Shown here in pieces: positions 35,138 to 43,955 of a stretch of 55,459 bases of DNA. A model generated the notes under the pieces. The model ran no database searches. It saw nothing but the letters and a program-made list of their open reading frames with translations, and was not told the origin of the DNA. The stretch is from JAYPWI01 sp038135065 (GTDB lineage Bacteria > Actinomycetota > Acidimicrobiia > Acidimicrobiales > Poriferisodalaceae): positions 1-55,459 of the forward strand of contig JAYPWI010000023.1 in the NCBI GenBank assembly GCA_038135065.1, in the 5' to 3' direction. Both the position numbers and the translations under genes were made by a program. Positions within the stretch are counted from its first letter, which is position 1, and the number at the start of each line of letters is the position of its first letter.

Positions 35138-35538
35138 TCGGTTGCCTCCTCGGTCGTCATCACCTCGTCATCGGTCGAAGCGTCGTCATTCGCGTCGACG
35201 TTCTCGTCCTCTGAAGCTTCCGGGCGGTCCCTGTCGGGTCGACCTCGGCGTCGGTCTCCCTTTCGCTGGGTGACGACCCGCTGCGCGTAGGGCAGGAGCG
35301 CCATCTCGCGAGCGACCTTGATGGCCTTGGCAACTTCAGCCTGCTGTTGGCGATTGTTGCCCGACACGCGCTGTGAGCGAATTTTGGCTCGCTCGGACAA
35401 GAAGGCTCGCAACAACGTCACGTCCTTGTAGTCCACATAGGTGATGCCCTCTTTCAGAATGGGGCTCACCTTCTTCTTGCGGGACTTGTTGCGGAGTTCC
35501 TTGCCCTTGAGGCGAGGCTGCGCTTTCTTTCCGGCCAT
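35134..35538 (-). CDS. rpsR: 30S ribosomal protein S18 with acidic C-terminal extension
   Basis: 134 residues, against 75-90 for typical S18. The core spans about 20-92 (VDYKDVTLLRAFLSERAKI, RQQQAEVAKAIKVAREMALLP, PYAQRV) and has no Cys, so it is the zinc-free form. A tail of about 40 residues follows: first basic (RKGDRRRGRPDRDRP), then strongly acidic with many Asp/Glu/Thr. Binds S6 on the small subunit platform. One-base overlap with the ssb stop. Confidence 0.95.
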   Translation of the reverse strand: MAGKKAQPRLKGKELRNKSRKKKVSPILKEGITYVDYKDVTLLRAFLSERAKIRSQRVSGNNRQQQAEVAKAIKVAREMALLPYAQRVVTQRKGDRRRGRPDRDRPEASEDENVDANDDASTDDEVMTTEEATE

Positions 35539-36017
35539 TAGAACGGCTCCTCATCGGGGATGTCGTAGCCCGACCCGTAATCGGCGCCAGGACCAGTCGA
35601 GTTGTTTCCGTAACCGGGACCGGATCCACCACGCGGTCCGTCGGAGGGGCCGCCATCGCGACGCTCGTTACGGTTGACGGCAGCAGTTGCCCAGCGCAAG
35701 CTCGGGGTCACCTCGTCGGCAACGATCTGCACTGCACTCCGCTTCTCCCCGTTCTGACCTTCCCAGCTGCGCCAGTCGAGGCGGCCGTACACCACCACCC
35801 GCATACCGCGGGTGACGGACTCGGCGACATTCTCAGCGAGCTCACGCCAGCAGGTGATGTCGAAGTAGTGGGCTTTGTCCTCGCCCTGCGAACCCTGTCC
35901 TGAGCGCTGGTTCCACGCCACGCCGAAGCTGGCGACTGCGGTACCCCCCTGGGTAAATCGCAGTTCGGGGTCTCGGGTGACGTTACCCACCAGGGTCACG
36001 GTGTTGTCGAAGGCCAT
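35538..36017 (-). CDS. ssb: Single-stranded DNA-binding protein
   Basis: 159 residues. OB fold at 1-110 (NTVTLVGNVTRDPELRF, YFDITCWRELAENV, VVVYGRLDWRSWE), a Gly/Pro/Asn-rich flexible linker, and an acidic tip ending PDEEPF that docks partner proteins. Located between rpsF and rpsR as in most actinobacteria. GGAG about ten bases before the ATG. Confidence 0.97.
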   Translation of the reverse strand: MAFDNTVTLVGNVTRDPELRFTQGGTAVASFGVAWNQRSGQGSQGEDKAHYFDITCWRELAENVAESVTRGMRVVVYGRLDWRSWEGQNGEKRSAVQIVADEVTPSLRWATAAVNRNERRDGGPSDGPRGGSGPGYGNNSTGPGADYGSGYDIPDEEPF

Positions 36018-36032
36018 GAGTGGCTCCGTTCG

Positions 36033-36365
36033 CTATTCGGTTGCTGCCGCATCGCCGAAGAGGCCCCGTCGGGCTGCTTCGTCGTCGGGCAGGCGGATGA
36101 GTTTGTGACGGACGACATCATCCGCGATACGCAGAGCTCGCTCCACCGGATCCATCGCCCCGCCTTCGGCGAGCAACTCGATCACGGAGTAGTAGCCCTC
36201 GGTCTTGTGGTTGATCTCGTAGGCGAACCGACGCCGACCCCAGAAGTCGACCTTCTTGATCGTCGCCACATCCTCGATACGAGCCCGAACGCCCTTGAGG
36301 GCGTTTTGGACTTCCACGTCGTCGAGGCCACCGTCATGGATGACCATCAACTCATACGCGCGCAC
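36033..36365 (-). CDS. rpsF: 30S ribosomal protein S6
   Basis: 110 residues, beginning MRAYELMVIHDGGLDD, with KKVDFWGRRRFAYEINHKTEGYY across the RNA-binding strands. GTG start with a perfect AGGAGG five bases upstream. First gene of rpsF-ssb-rpsR-rplI. The 160-base gap to the next gene upstream probably holds its promoter and leader, but I see no convincing boxes. Confidence 0.97.
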   Translation of the reverse strand: MRAYELMVIHDGGLDDVEVQNALKGVRARIEDVATIKKVDFWGRRRFAYEINHKTEGYYSVIELLAEGGAMDPVERALRIADDVVRHKLIRLPDDEAARRGLFGDAAATE

Positions 36366-36525
36366 AGCAACCTCCTACGGACCCGAGCGAGACCCGGGGC
36401 CCCGAAATGGGGCAGGGGAAATGGCCAGCCTCATCGGCCGCCGAGCAACGAGCGTAGAGGACGTTCGGTCGAGACACACCATCGAGTATGTGGCGACGGT
36501 GGGACAATGGTTCGCTGGGTGCGGG

Positions 36526-37125
36526 TCATCTGAGGCGGATCACGCTGCTCGAGTCGACCTCCAACGTGGCGAATCGACCCACCGGAACTTCCAATGCCAT
36601 GCGATATCGGCCGCCGGCTGCGTACCGAGGACAATCCTCGGACGCCTGGCATGGCTCCATAGCCTGGATCGCCACCACCGCTCCCGCGGAGTCGACGAAT
36701 GCGATCGACAGCGCAAGCGGTGTGTCCTTCATCCAGAACGCCGCCTCGGTATCGGCATCGAACACGAAGATCATCCCGACGAACTCTCCGAGGTCGGTGA
36801 CACCCATCAGTCCCTGGCGGCGCTGTTCGACCGTCGAGGCAACGAGAACGGGCCACGCCGTCTCGACCCCGTCGTTGACCACCACCACCTCGCCCACACC
36901 GAACTGACCTGACAGGGAGCTCGGCCCCGTACCTACTCCAGCACCCACCGACCGAGGAGCGGACATAACAGGACTCGCCTGTGCCTCGATCCCCGGAGCC
37001 GGACCGAGTATCGGACGGGCACTCTCATCCGCACACCCGGAGATACCGAGGCCAACCAGTGGCAGGATCACCGCCATCCACCCCAACCACAACCATGTGG
37101 CACGCAAGGAGCACGCCGAACTCAC
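36526..37125 (-). CDS. DUF192 lipoprotein
   Basis: 199 residues. The N-terminus has a hydrophobic segment ending in LGISGC, a lipobox-like site at about Cys31, then a low-complexity linker to about 75. The DUF192 domain has VASTVEQRRQGLMGVTDL, MIFVFDADTEAAFWMKDT and ALSIAFVD. Function of DUF192 is unknown; members are usually exported. The GTG overlaps the PBP stop by one base (TAGTG), so it is cotranslated with the penicillin-binding protein. Confidence 0.85.
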   Translation of the reverse strand: MSSACSLRATWLWLGWMAVILPLVGLGISGCADESARPILGPAPGIEAQASPVMSAPRSVGAGVGTGPSSLSGQFGVGEVVVVNDGVETAWPVLVASTVEQRRQGLMGVTDLGEFVGMIFVFDADTEAAFWMKDTPLALSIAFVDSAGAVVAIQAMEPCQASEDCPRYAAGGRYRMALEVPVGRFATLEVDSSSVIRLR

Positions 37126-39017
37126 TACCCACCCTCGAGGACATCTGGTGAGGACGCCGGTGTCAGATCATGGAGGCCACTCATGATGTCGCGGAACAGC
37201 TCAGCCGGAATGGAACCACCCGTCACTGGTCGGCCTTGCCACCCCTCGGACATCGATGTTGCCGCGTCGGGGTACCCCACCCACACACCGACGGTGAACC
37301 TCGGACTGAAGCCGACGAACCACGCATCACGGTTGTCCTGGGACGTGCCCGTCTTCCCCCCCAGGTCCAGGCCGGGAACCCGGGCTGCTGCACCGGTCCC
37401 CTCGGCGATCACCCGACGAAGCGTCGAGGCGACCGCCTGGGCGTGGTCGGACGAAAGCACCTGTTCACCCTGCACCGAGGAGCGATCCTCGAACGAACCC
37501 GCCTCGTCCGTCACCGCGATGACCATCGTGGGTCGGTGCAACTCACCACCGCTGGCCAGGGTGGCGTAGGCGGTGGCCATGTCGAGGACCGACGCCTCCT
37601 GCGCCCCGAGCACCACGGAGGGATAGGGCCGCAAAGGGGCGGTGACGCCCATCTCGGCGATGACATCTACGATTCCCTGCACCTCGACTGCGGTCGCGAG
37701 GCTGGCGAACGCCGTGTTGGACGAGACCACGACGGCGTCCGACAAGGCCAGGGATCCACGGTCGAGGCCACCCGCGTCCTCGACCACCCAATCGGACCCG
37801 CCGTCGGCAGCTGGGACGACGAGGGTGGCCGGGGAGGCGAGCAGACTGTCAGGCGAATATCCCTGCCCCAGGGCAGCCACCATGACGAGAGGTTTGACGA
37901 TGGAGCCGGGCTGGCGCCCCCCTCCCCCGCCGTCGAGTCCCATGGCCAGGTTCACCTGCGATGTCTCGAAATCAGAGCCTCCGACCATGGCTCGCACATG
38001 CCCCTGATCGTCGAGTACCACCACGGCAACCTCGGGTGAGCCCTCGACGTCGGTAACCGAGCGCGCCGCCCTCACGGCAATGCGCTGCGCGTCGAGGTCG
38101 ATGGTCGTCGTCACCCGCAGGCCCCCGGCGAAGACCCGCGCCGATCCGTACCGATCGACGAGTTCACGGCGAACGGCCTCGACGGGGTGGGCAAGGCCTA
38201 CACCCTCCACCAGCACTTGGACGCTGTCGTTGGCTACCCGAGGCAGGGTGATCTCCTGCAGCGTGACTGTCCGTCCGGCCCGGAACTCTGCTTCGGTGAT
38301 GTAGCCCTCCTCGAACATGGCAGCCAAAACATCGTCACGCCGACGGTGGGCCAGACCGGACTGCAGCGGACGGCTGACATCAGCCAGTTCCGGCGCCCGA
38401 ATCAGGGCAGCCAGGTAGGCAGCCTGGGCGATGTCCAGATCGGTCGCTGACCGACCGAACCACACCTGGGCTGCTGCTTCGACCCCGTATGCGCCCCGTC
38501 CGAAATACACGACGTTGAGGTACCGCTCGAGAATCTCCTCCTTCGTGAGCTCGCGCTCCAGACGAATCGCCAGGAAGGCTTCGCGCACCTTGCGCACGAG
38601 CGTTCGGTCCGAATCGAGCATGGCGTTCTTGACGTACTGCTGGGTGATCGTCGAACCGCCCTGCAGCTGACCCTCTTGGCGGATGTCCACCCAAGCTGCT
38701 CGGCCGATGGCAACCGGATCGACTCCGGGATGCCGGAAGAAGTCTCGATCCTCGGACGCCACAACTGCGTCGATCATGACGGGAGCGATCTCTTCGAGCC
38801 CCACCGGGATCCGATTCTCCTCCGCATGCAGATATGCGATCGGAGTGCCGTGACGATCGAGAACAATCGACGTCTCGTCGCTACGGGCGGGCTCGGGCAC
38901 CGGAAGCGATCCCAGTAGCCGTGCCCCGATCGCCACACCGGCCACGAGCAGCAACAGGCACACAAAGAGCAGCCGACGCCACAGACGACCGAACCAGTGA
39001 CCCCCCGTTGCACTCAC
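37125..39017 (-). CDS. ponA: Class A penicillin-binding protein (PonA-like)
   Basis: 630 residues from the GTG at 39017, which overlaps the DUF5318 stop (GTGA). Membrane helix near residues 14-34. GT51 glycosyltransferase domain with SEDRDFFRHPGVDP, QGGSTITQQYVKN, EILERYLNVVYFGRGAYG. Transpeptidase with SxxK (GSIVKP), SxN (SSNTAFASL) and KTGT (GGKTGTSQD). Polymerises and crosslinks peptidoglycan. The gene pair DUF5318-ponA matches Rv0049-ponA1. No C-terminal PASTA domain. Confidence 0.95.
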   Translation of the reverse strand: MSATGGHWFGRLWRRLLFVCLLLLVAGVAIGARLLGSLPVPEPARSDETSIVLDRHGTPIAYLHAEENRIPVGLEEIAPVMIDAVVASEDRDFFRHPGVDPVAIGRAAWVDIRQEGQLQGGSTITQQYVKNAMLDSDRTLVRKVREAFLAIRLERELTKEEILERYLNVVYFGRGAYGVEAAAQVWFGRSATDLDIAQAAYLAALIRAPELADVSRPLQSGLAHRRRDDVLAAMFEEGYITEAEFRAGRTVTLQEITLPRVANDSVQVLVEGVGLAHPVEAVRRELVDRYGSARVFAGGLRVTTTIDLDAQRIAVRAARSVTDVEGSPEVAVVVLDDQGHVRAMVGGSDFETSQVNLAMGLDGGGGGRQPGSIVKPLVMVAALGQGYSPDSLLASPATLVVPAADGGSDWVVEDAGGLDRGSLALSDAVVVSSNTAFASLATAVEVQGIVDVIAEMGVTAPLRPYPSVVLGAQEASVLDMATAYATLASGGELHRPTMVIAVTDEAGSFEDRSSVQGEQVLSSDHAQAVASTLRRVIAEGTGAAARVPGLDLGGKTGTSQDNRDAWFVGFSPRFTVGVWVGYPDAATSMSEGWQGRPVTGGSIPAELFRDIMSGLHDLTPASSPDVLEGG

Positions 39018-39409
39018 CGATCTGTGAGGGGATACCGACGGACCAGATGATTCCAGCCGCACTCCGGACAGACCTCGACCTCGTAGGCCACGAACTCTCC
39101 CGACCGCCGAGCCAATCGCTGTAACTCGTCGTCGTTGACCACGCACTTTCCGCCCGCACCGAGCCGCGGACCGAACACATAGGCCACGAGCCGAAGATGT
39201 CGTTCGTCACACAGTGGGCACTCACGGCCGATGGGCATGGCTGCGTTGCGAGCGACTCGCAACAACTCAGGGTGGATGTCGCAGGCCTCGCTGGGAGCGA
39301 TCACACCGGCTTCGATATCGGACAACAAGCGTCTGCGCTGCAATCGGTAGTCGACCGCGCCCACCCCATCGGCAGCGTCACGGGCAGCCATGCCGGGATG
39401 GAAGGTCAC
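39014..39409 (-). CDS. DUF5318 protein (Rv0049-like)
   Basis: 131 residues. Two CxxC pairs (CPLCDERHLRLVAYVFGPRL region and CPECGWNHLVRRY) suggest a zinc ribbon. The N-terminal half is helical (RLQRRRLLSDIEAG, DIHPELLRVARNA). Conserved next to ponA1 in actinobacteria; function unknown, possibly linked to septal or wall growth by context only. GTG six bases after TAGCCT. Confidence 0.88.
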   Translation of the reverse strand: MTFHPGMAARDAADGVGAVDYRLQRRRLLSDIEAGVIAPSEACDIHPELLRVARNAAMPIGRECPLCDERHLRLVAYVFGPRLGAGGKCVVNDDELQRLARRSGEFVAYEVEVCPECGWNHLVRRYPLTDR

Positions 39410-39415
39410 AGGGCA

Positions 39416-39421
39416 AGGCTA
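39416..39421 (-). promoter_or_regulatory. Candidate -10 box (TAGCCT), leaderless, of DUF5318-ponA
   Basis: On the minus strand TAGCCT is followed by exactly six bases and then the GTG of the DUF5318 gene. Confidence 0.5.
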
Positions 39422-39449
39422 GCGAGCGAGCCTGTAGCCCTGAGTCCGC

Positions 39450-40706
39450 TCAGTCCGACTGACCGTCCCACCATTCTCGGAGCCGAGTGGTTGCCTCCTC
39501 CGCGAGCAAGGGTCCCTCCCGGATGCGCTCTTCGAGCAGCCAGGCGAGAGCTCGACCCACTTCCGGCCCCGTGCATCCGAGGAGTTCCATCACCTCATGG
39601 CCGCCGAGAGGCGAGCGAATCGACGACGGAGGTTCGACAGCGGCCAGGGCCGACAGGCGTTGCCACTGCTCGTCGTCAGGACCACGCCCAACGGCGGACA
39701 ACCCCACTCTCGCCCTGTTCAGCGCATCACCGGCTGTAACGAGCACCCGCCGGAGCGCCGCTGCATCCTCGAAGGTGGCCTCGTCGAGAACGGACATCGC
39801 TCGCAGGACGTCGTCCGTGTCGGACTGCAGGTCACCGGACTCCCTGATGGTGGCGAGAGAGCGACCGGATGGACGGCCCCCTTCGGGCGCCCACGCCCAC
39901 AACATCACTGCCCACCGCAACCCCACATCGACAGGGGTGGCATCGAGGGCCGCCGACGGAGCCGGGCCCGTGCGGGCAACCGGCATCACCTCGTCGATCA
40001 CGCCGGTTCGATCGAGCAGCTCGATACCGGAACCGGGACGATCGACTCGCAGGAACTTCCGGAACTCCTCGGCAATCCGCTCTCGGGACACAATGGCCAA
40101 GCGATCTCGGTACTGGGTCATGGCCTGCTCGAGATCGTCGGTCGGTTCCAATCCGTAGCCAGCCACGAACCGAGCGGCCCGCAGCATCCGAAGGGGATCA
40201 TCCGTGAACGAGGCGGCGGGATCGATCGGTGTGCGAAGGATCCCGGCTCCGAGATCTCGCTGTCCATCGAAGGGATCGATCAACTCCCACCGGGACAGTT
40301 CGAGTGCCATGGCATTCACCGTGAAGTCCCGCCGACTGAGATCATCATCGATCCGGGTCGAGAAATCCACGTCCGGATGGCGCGACTCGGCCCGGTAGCG
40401 CTCGGCCCGATGGGTGGTGATCTCGACCACGAGGGCGCCCTTGCGCGCCCCGATGGTGCCGAACCGAGCTCCCTGCTGCCAGACCGTGTCAGCCCATGGT
40501 TGCACCAGCGAGAAGGTGACATCAGGGGTTGCGTCGGTGGTGAGATCGATGTCGGCATCAGCGCCCGCGACCGGCCTTCCGGCCAGCAGATCCCGCACTA
40601 TCCCACCAACGAGGAAAAGGCGATGCCCGGCACCTGTGAACCGAGACTCCAGCGGAGCCAGACGTTCGTGGAAGATCTGCCGGGTGGCTTCGTCGGGAAG
40701 CATCAC
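39450..40706 (-). CDS. pcnA: CCA-adding / poly(A) polymerase-type nucleotidyltransferase
   Basis: 418 residues from the GTG at 40706, seven bases after TACGCT (an ATG follows directly at 40703). Marks: LFLVGGIVRDLLAGR, DADIDLTTDATP (catalytic Asp pair), FGTIG, the RRDFTVNAMALELS motif, and DDPLRMLRAARFVAGYGL. The HD domain found after this core in M. tuberculosis PcnA is not visible: the LLHDIGK region reads VMLWAWAPEGG. Adds or repairs the tRNA CCA end; needed here because two of three tRNAs lack an encoded CCA. Divergent from carD. Confidence 0.92.
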   Translation of the reverse strand: MMLPDEATRQIFHERLAPLESRFTGAGHRLFLVGGIVRDLLAGRPVAGADADIDLTTDATPDVTFSLVQPWADTVWQQGARFGTIGARKGALVVEITTHRAERYRAESRHPDVDFSTRIDDDLSRRDFTVNAMALELSRWELIDPFDGQRDLGAGILRTPIDPAASFTDDPLRMLRAARFVAGYGLEPTDDLEQAMTQYRDRLAIVSRERIAEEFRKFLRVDRPGSGIELLDRTGVIDEVMPVARTGPAPSAALDATPVDVGLRWAVMLWAWAPEGGRPSGRSLATIRESGDLQSDTDDVLRAMSVLDEATFEDAAALRRVLVTAGDALNRARVGLSAVGRGPDDEQWQRLSALAAVEPPSSIRSPLGGHEVMELLGCTGPEVGRALAWLLEERIREGPLLAEEATTRLREWWDGQSD

Positions 40707-40713
40707 CTTGCGC

Positions 40714-40719
40714 AGCGTA
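40714..40719 (-). promoter_or_regulatory. Candidate -10 box (TACGCT) of pcnA
   Basis: TACGCT on the minus strand, seven bases before the GTG at 40706; supports that start over longer readings. Confidence 0.4.
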
Positions 40720-40810
40720 CCCCTCCCGCCTGGACTGTCCGCCCGACGTTGGAGGTTGGAGTCGCTTTCTGGCACTCTAAGGAACCCGACATCGTCGTTC
40801 GGAGCGTGAT

Positions 40811-41293
40811 GTGAAGTTCGATCTCGGAGATCGCGTCATCTATCCCCACCACGGGGCAGCCCTCATCACCGGCCGCGAGATGCGGACTGCGTTCGGGGAG
40901 GAACGGGAATACCTCATCCTCGAGACCGCCCACGGTGACCTCACGCTCTCGGTTCCAACCGACATGGTCGATACGGTCGGCATGCGTCCACCCATAGACG
41001 AGGACGATGTCGAAGACCTCTTCGAACTGCTGGCCAAGAAGGACATCCGGGAGCCTGCAAACTGGAGTCGGCGCTTCAAGAACCATCAGGAGAAGTTGAA
41101 GTCGGGTGACATCTACCAGGTAGCAGAGGTCGTGCGGAATCTTGCCCTGCGGGAAGCAGCCAAAGGGTTGTCCGCTGGGGAGAAATCAATGTTGGACAAA
41201 TCTCGGCAGATACTCGTGTCCGAATTGTCCATCAGCATGGACGTAACCGAGCAGGAAGCGTTGCAACAGGTCGAACTGCGCCTCGTCGGCTGA
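40811..41293 (+). CDS. carD: CarD-family transcriptional regulator
   Basis: 160 residues. The N-terminal RNA polymerase-interacting Tudor-like domain has FDLGDRVIYPHHGAALI, and the C-terminal helical domain has FKNHQEKLKSGDIYQVAEVVR, LREAAKGLSAGEKSML and DKSRQILVSELS. CarD binds the beta subunit and stabilises open complexes, notably at rRNA promoters. GTG start with GGAG six bases upstream. Starts the plus-strand run that leads to cwlM. Confidence 0.95.
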   Translation: MKFDLGDRVIYPHHGAALITGREMRTAFGEEREYLILETAHGDLTLSVPTDMVDTVGMRPPIDEDDVEDLFELLAKKDIREPANWSRRFKNHQEKLKSGDIYQVAEVVRNLALREAAKGLSAGEKSMLDKSRQILVSELSISMDVTEQEALQQVELRLVG

Positions 41294-41301
41294 TCGACCC
41301 A

Positions 41302-42054
41302 TTGGCCCCGGAAGGGGCGGGTATCGTCACTCTGGGAGGGACGGTGCCGACGGATGATCTGTTGCGGTGGAGTTCCAGGGGCGTACGCGTACGCCAGTGG
41401 AAGGGCCGGACCGATATCGCCCACCTGACCCCTCTCGGCGAACCGGGTGCGTTGCAGCAGGACCACATCGACGGCATCGTCGACTGTCTCGTGTCTGCGG
41501 GTATCACCGGCATGTTCTCCGCCGCCGTGGGCCCAGCCGAAGAACAGGTGTTTCTCGACGCCGGCTTCAAGGTCCACGAACGTCTCCTCCTACTTCGACA
41601 CAACCTCGAACAACTCGGCGAGGTCACGATCGCAAACCTACGGAGGGCTGCATGGCGTCATCGCGACCAGGTGCTCGCTGTCGACAACCGAGCCTTCGGC
41701 GAGTTCTGGCGACTCGATGCCACCGGACTCCTCGACGCAGTCAGGGCCACCCCCCAATCCAGATTCCGCGCCAGCTACGAGTCCGAAGGCACCATCACGG
41801 GCTACGCCATCACCGGTCGGGCTGGCTCTTCGGGTTTCATTCAACGATTGGCCGTCGATCCCCTGCAACAGGGCAACGCCTTGGGTCGAAATCTGGTGTT
41901 GGATGGCCTGCATTGGCTGCGGCGACGAGGGGTCCGCCAGGCCTTCGTGAACACGCAGCACATCAACACGAGAGCTGCTGATTTGTACCGGCGGGTCGGT
42001 TTCCGTGACGAAGCCCACGACCTCGCCGTGTTGGCCTGGGGTGAGGCACCGTGA
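41302..42054 (+). CDS. GNAT-family N-acetyltransferase
   Basis: 250 residues from a TTG; a GTG at 41344 with GGGAGGG just upstream is an equally good start. The C-terminal GNAT domain has GFIQRLAVDPLQQGNALGRNL (split acetyl-CoA loop: RLAVDP, QGNALG) and NTRAADLYRRVGF. The N-terminal half (to about 130) may be a degenerate second GNAT fold. The substrate is unknown. It takes the place held by a Nudix gene (Rv3908) in M. tuberculosis. The stop overlaps the next gene by GTGA. Confidence 0.82.
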   Translation: MAPEGAGIVTLGGTVPTDDLLRWSSRGVRVRQWKGRTDIAHLTPLGEPGALQQDHIDGIVDCLVSAGITGMFSAAVGPAEEQVFLDAGFKVHERLLLLRHNLEQLGEVTIANLRRAAWRHRDQVLAVDNRAFGEFWRLDATGLLDAVRATPQSRFRASYESEGTITGYAITGRAGSSGFIQRLAVDPLQQGNALGRNLVLDGLHWLRRRGVRQAFVNTQHINTRAADLYRRVGFRDEAHDLAVLAWGEAP

Positions 42055-43955
42055 CGTCGCGGCGACTCGGCGTCGTCCTGTGCCTGGTCGTCCTCGTTGG
42101 CACGTCGTTCATCGCTCCCCAACCCAGTGCCTCTGCACAAACGAGCAGTGGATCGGGGGGCTTGCAGATCGTGGAGCACTCCTCGACCGTCACTGCGAGT
42201 GATGTCTTGCTCCTCACCCTGCGCCTTCCGGGTGTCATCGCTCTCGATGACACACTCACCCTCACGATCCACGAGCCGATCAGTTCGGAGCTGGACTTCC
42301 AGGCAACCACAACCGGTCTCTCGCTGGGTGGTGTCCTGACCACTCCGGTTCAGTCCACCCTCAGAGAACTGGAACCGAACACGTTCGGACTGATCGACCT
42401 GGCCCTGCCGTTCGCTCCGCCGGGGTCACCGGTCAGCGAAGAGGCAAGCACTCCCGAGGCGATCTGGCTGGCCCAACCAGGCGTGTACCCCGTCACCATC
42501 GAGTTGCGGACGGCGAGCCAGGAACTGGTCGGTCGGGTGATCACCTACGTGATTCGCCTACCGGACACCACCTCGGAGCAGACTCCGAGAGTTCTGCCCG
42601 TCGTGCTCGCGATCGAGTTGTCATCGGAGCTCACCGCAGAGGAAACCCGATCATGGCTCGACCTGCTGGGAAGGATGGTCGACCTACCGATCATCTTGTC
42701 GATCGATCCCGAATTGGTCGTCGCAGTGGCTGGGGCGCCCGAACTGGTCTCCTTTGCAGCAACATCCGAACAGCGCATCCTTACCCGACGTCCCCAGTTC
42801 CCGATCGACGAAGCTGCCCTGTTGAATGCAGGGCTGGCCACTGAACTCGATGCGCTGTTCGCAGCAGGCGACCGAGTTCTCCAGCTCACCCGGACACCTC
42901 GAGACGCGACATTCGAGATCCACAGCAGCCCACTCGATGTCGAGACCGCACATGCGCTGTATCGACGAGGCGTTCGCAGCGTTGTGGTCGGACCGGACTC
43001 GCTTCGGCGAGCGCCATCTCAACCCCCGCGACGCCCCGTCGAGGTGCGGACCGAGGATGGTGTCCTGCGAGCCCTCCTGGTCGACGACCTTGTCGACAGC
43101 CGTCCGGAGGACGCTCCGGCCACCACCTCGCAACGACTGGCCGCCCGTCTGGCCACGATCGCCTTCGCCGACAACGACAGCGAGGTCACCCTCCTCATCG
43201 ACAGCGAGGTCGACCTCGAGACCGCTGAACGAATATTCGAAGTGCTGAGAAGTCTGGAATTGCTCGAGGTTCGGGACATTGAGCTCGTGGCTGGCATGAG
43301 CCCTGATGTTCAGGCGGACAACACCCCGACCTCTGTCGTGCTCGACGAGACCGTCCACACCCTGGACCGTGTCGACTCATACCTCGACGCCCAACAACAC
43401 CTGGCGGCCTACCGCTCCATGATCCGGGACGATGAAGCCGACGAATACGCTCGCTTCGCTGCGCAGGTCACAGGAACCCTCCGACTCGGTATGAGTCCGG
43501 ACCACAGGACCCGTACGAACCAGGAGGCAGTCGCCTTCGTACGTCAGCAGCTCAGCCTGGTCGATCCGCCTCCCGTCACGTCCATCAATCTGACGTCGAG
43601 GCAGGCGGAGATTCCACTCAGCTTTCAAAACCGCTCGACTACCACGCTGCGCGTCGAACTCCGGTTGGTCAGCGACAAGCTACGGGTCGGCGACTTCGAC
43701 GACGGCGAGACCACGACACTGGTCCTGGAACCCGGTGTCACGACCTATGACTTCTCAGTCGAGGCCCTCACCACGGGCTCCTTCCCCGTCACCATCGAGT
43801 TGTTCTCGCCCGACGGTTCCTTGCTGGTGAGCAGAACCCAAGCAACGATCCGTTCGACGACACCATCAGGAGTAGGTCTCGCTACCACCATCGGGGCAGC
43901 AGCCTTCCTCGCAGGGTGGTGGTTGTTCGATATGCGCCGTCGGAGGCTCCGGTGA
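42051..43955 (+). CDS. DUF6049 exported membrane-anchored protein (Rv3909-like)
   Basis: 634 residues. Signal peptide at about 1-31 (LGVVLCLVVLVGTSFIA then PSASAQ cleavage-like), a large extracytoplasmic region, and one C-terminal membrane helix (LATTIGAAAFLAGWWLF) followed by a basic tail RRRRLR. The region near 520-600 resembles an immunoglobulin-like domain (VELRLVSDKLRVG, TYDFSVEAL). Always found just before murJ in actinobacteria, so a role with lipid II export is plausible but unproven. GTGA overlaps on both sides. Confidence 0.85.
   Translation: MTSRRLGVVLCLVVLVGTSFIAPQPSASAQTSSGSGGLQIVEHSSTVTASDVLLLTLRLPGVIALDDTLTLTIHEPISSELDFQATTTGLSLGGVLTTPVQSTLRELEPNTFGLIDLALPFAPPGSPVSEEASTPEAIWLAQPGVYPVTIELRTASQELVGRVITYVIRLPDTTSEQTPRVLPVVLAIELSSELTAEETRSWLDLLGRMVDLPIILSIDPELVVAVAGAPELVSFAATSEQRILTRRPQFPIDEAALLNAGLATELDALFAAGDRVLQLTRTPRDATFEIHSSPLDVETAHALYRRGVRSVVVGPDSLRRAPSQPPRRPVEVRTEDGVLRALLVDDLVDSRPEDAPATTSQRLAARLATIAFADNDSEVTLLIDSEVDLETAERIFEVLRSLELLEVRDIELVAGMSPDVQADNTPTSVVLDETVHTLDRVDSYLDAQQHLAAYRSMIRDDEADEYARFAAQVTGTLRLGMSPDHRTRTNQEAVAFVRQQLSLVDPPPVTSINLTSRQAEIPLSFQNRSTTTLRVELRLVSDKLRVGDFDDGETTTLVLEPGVTTYDFSVEALTTGSFPVTIELFSPDGSLLVSRTQATIRSTTPSGVGLATTIGAAAFLAGWWLFDMRRRRLR

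Noticed and set aside
36366..36525. S6:S18 autoregulatory leader upstream of rpsF
   Set aside because: The leader contains short GC hairpins, but I could not fit the paired CCG-containing motif of that RNA class.
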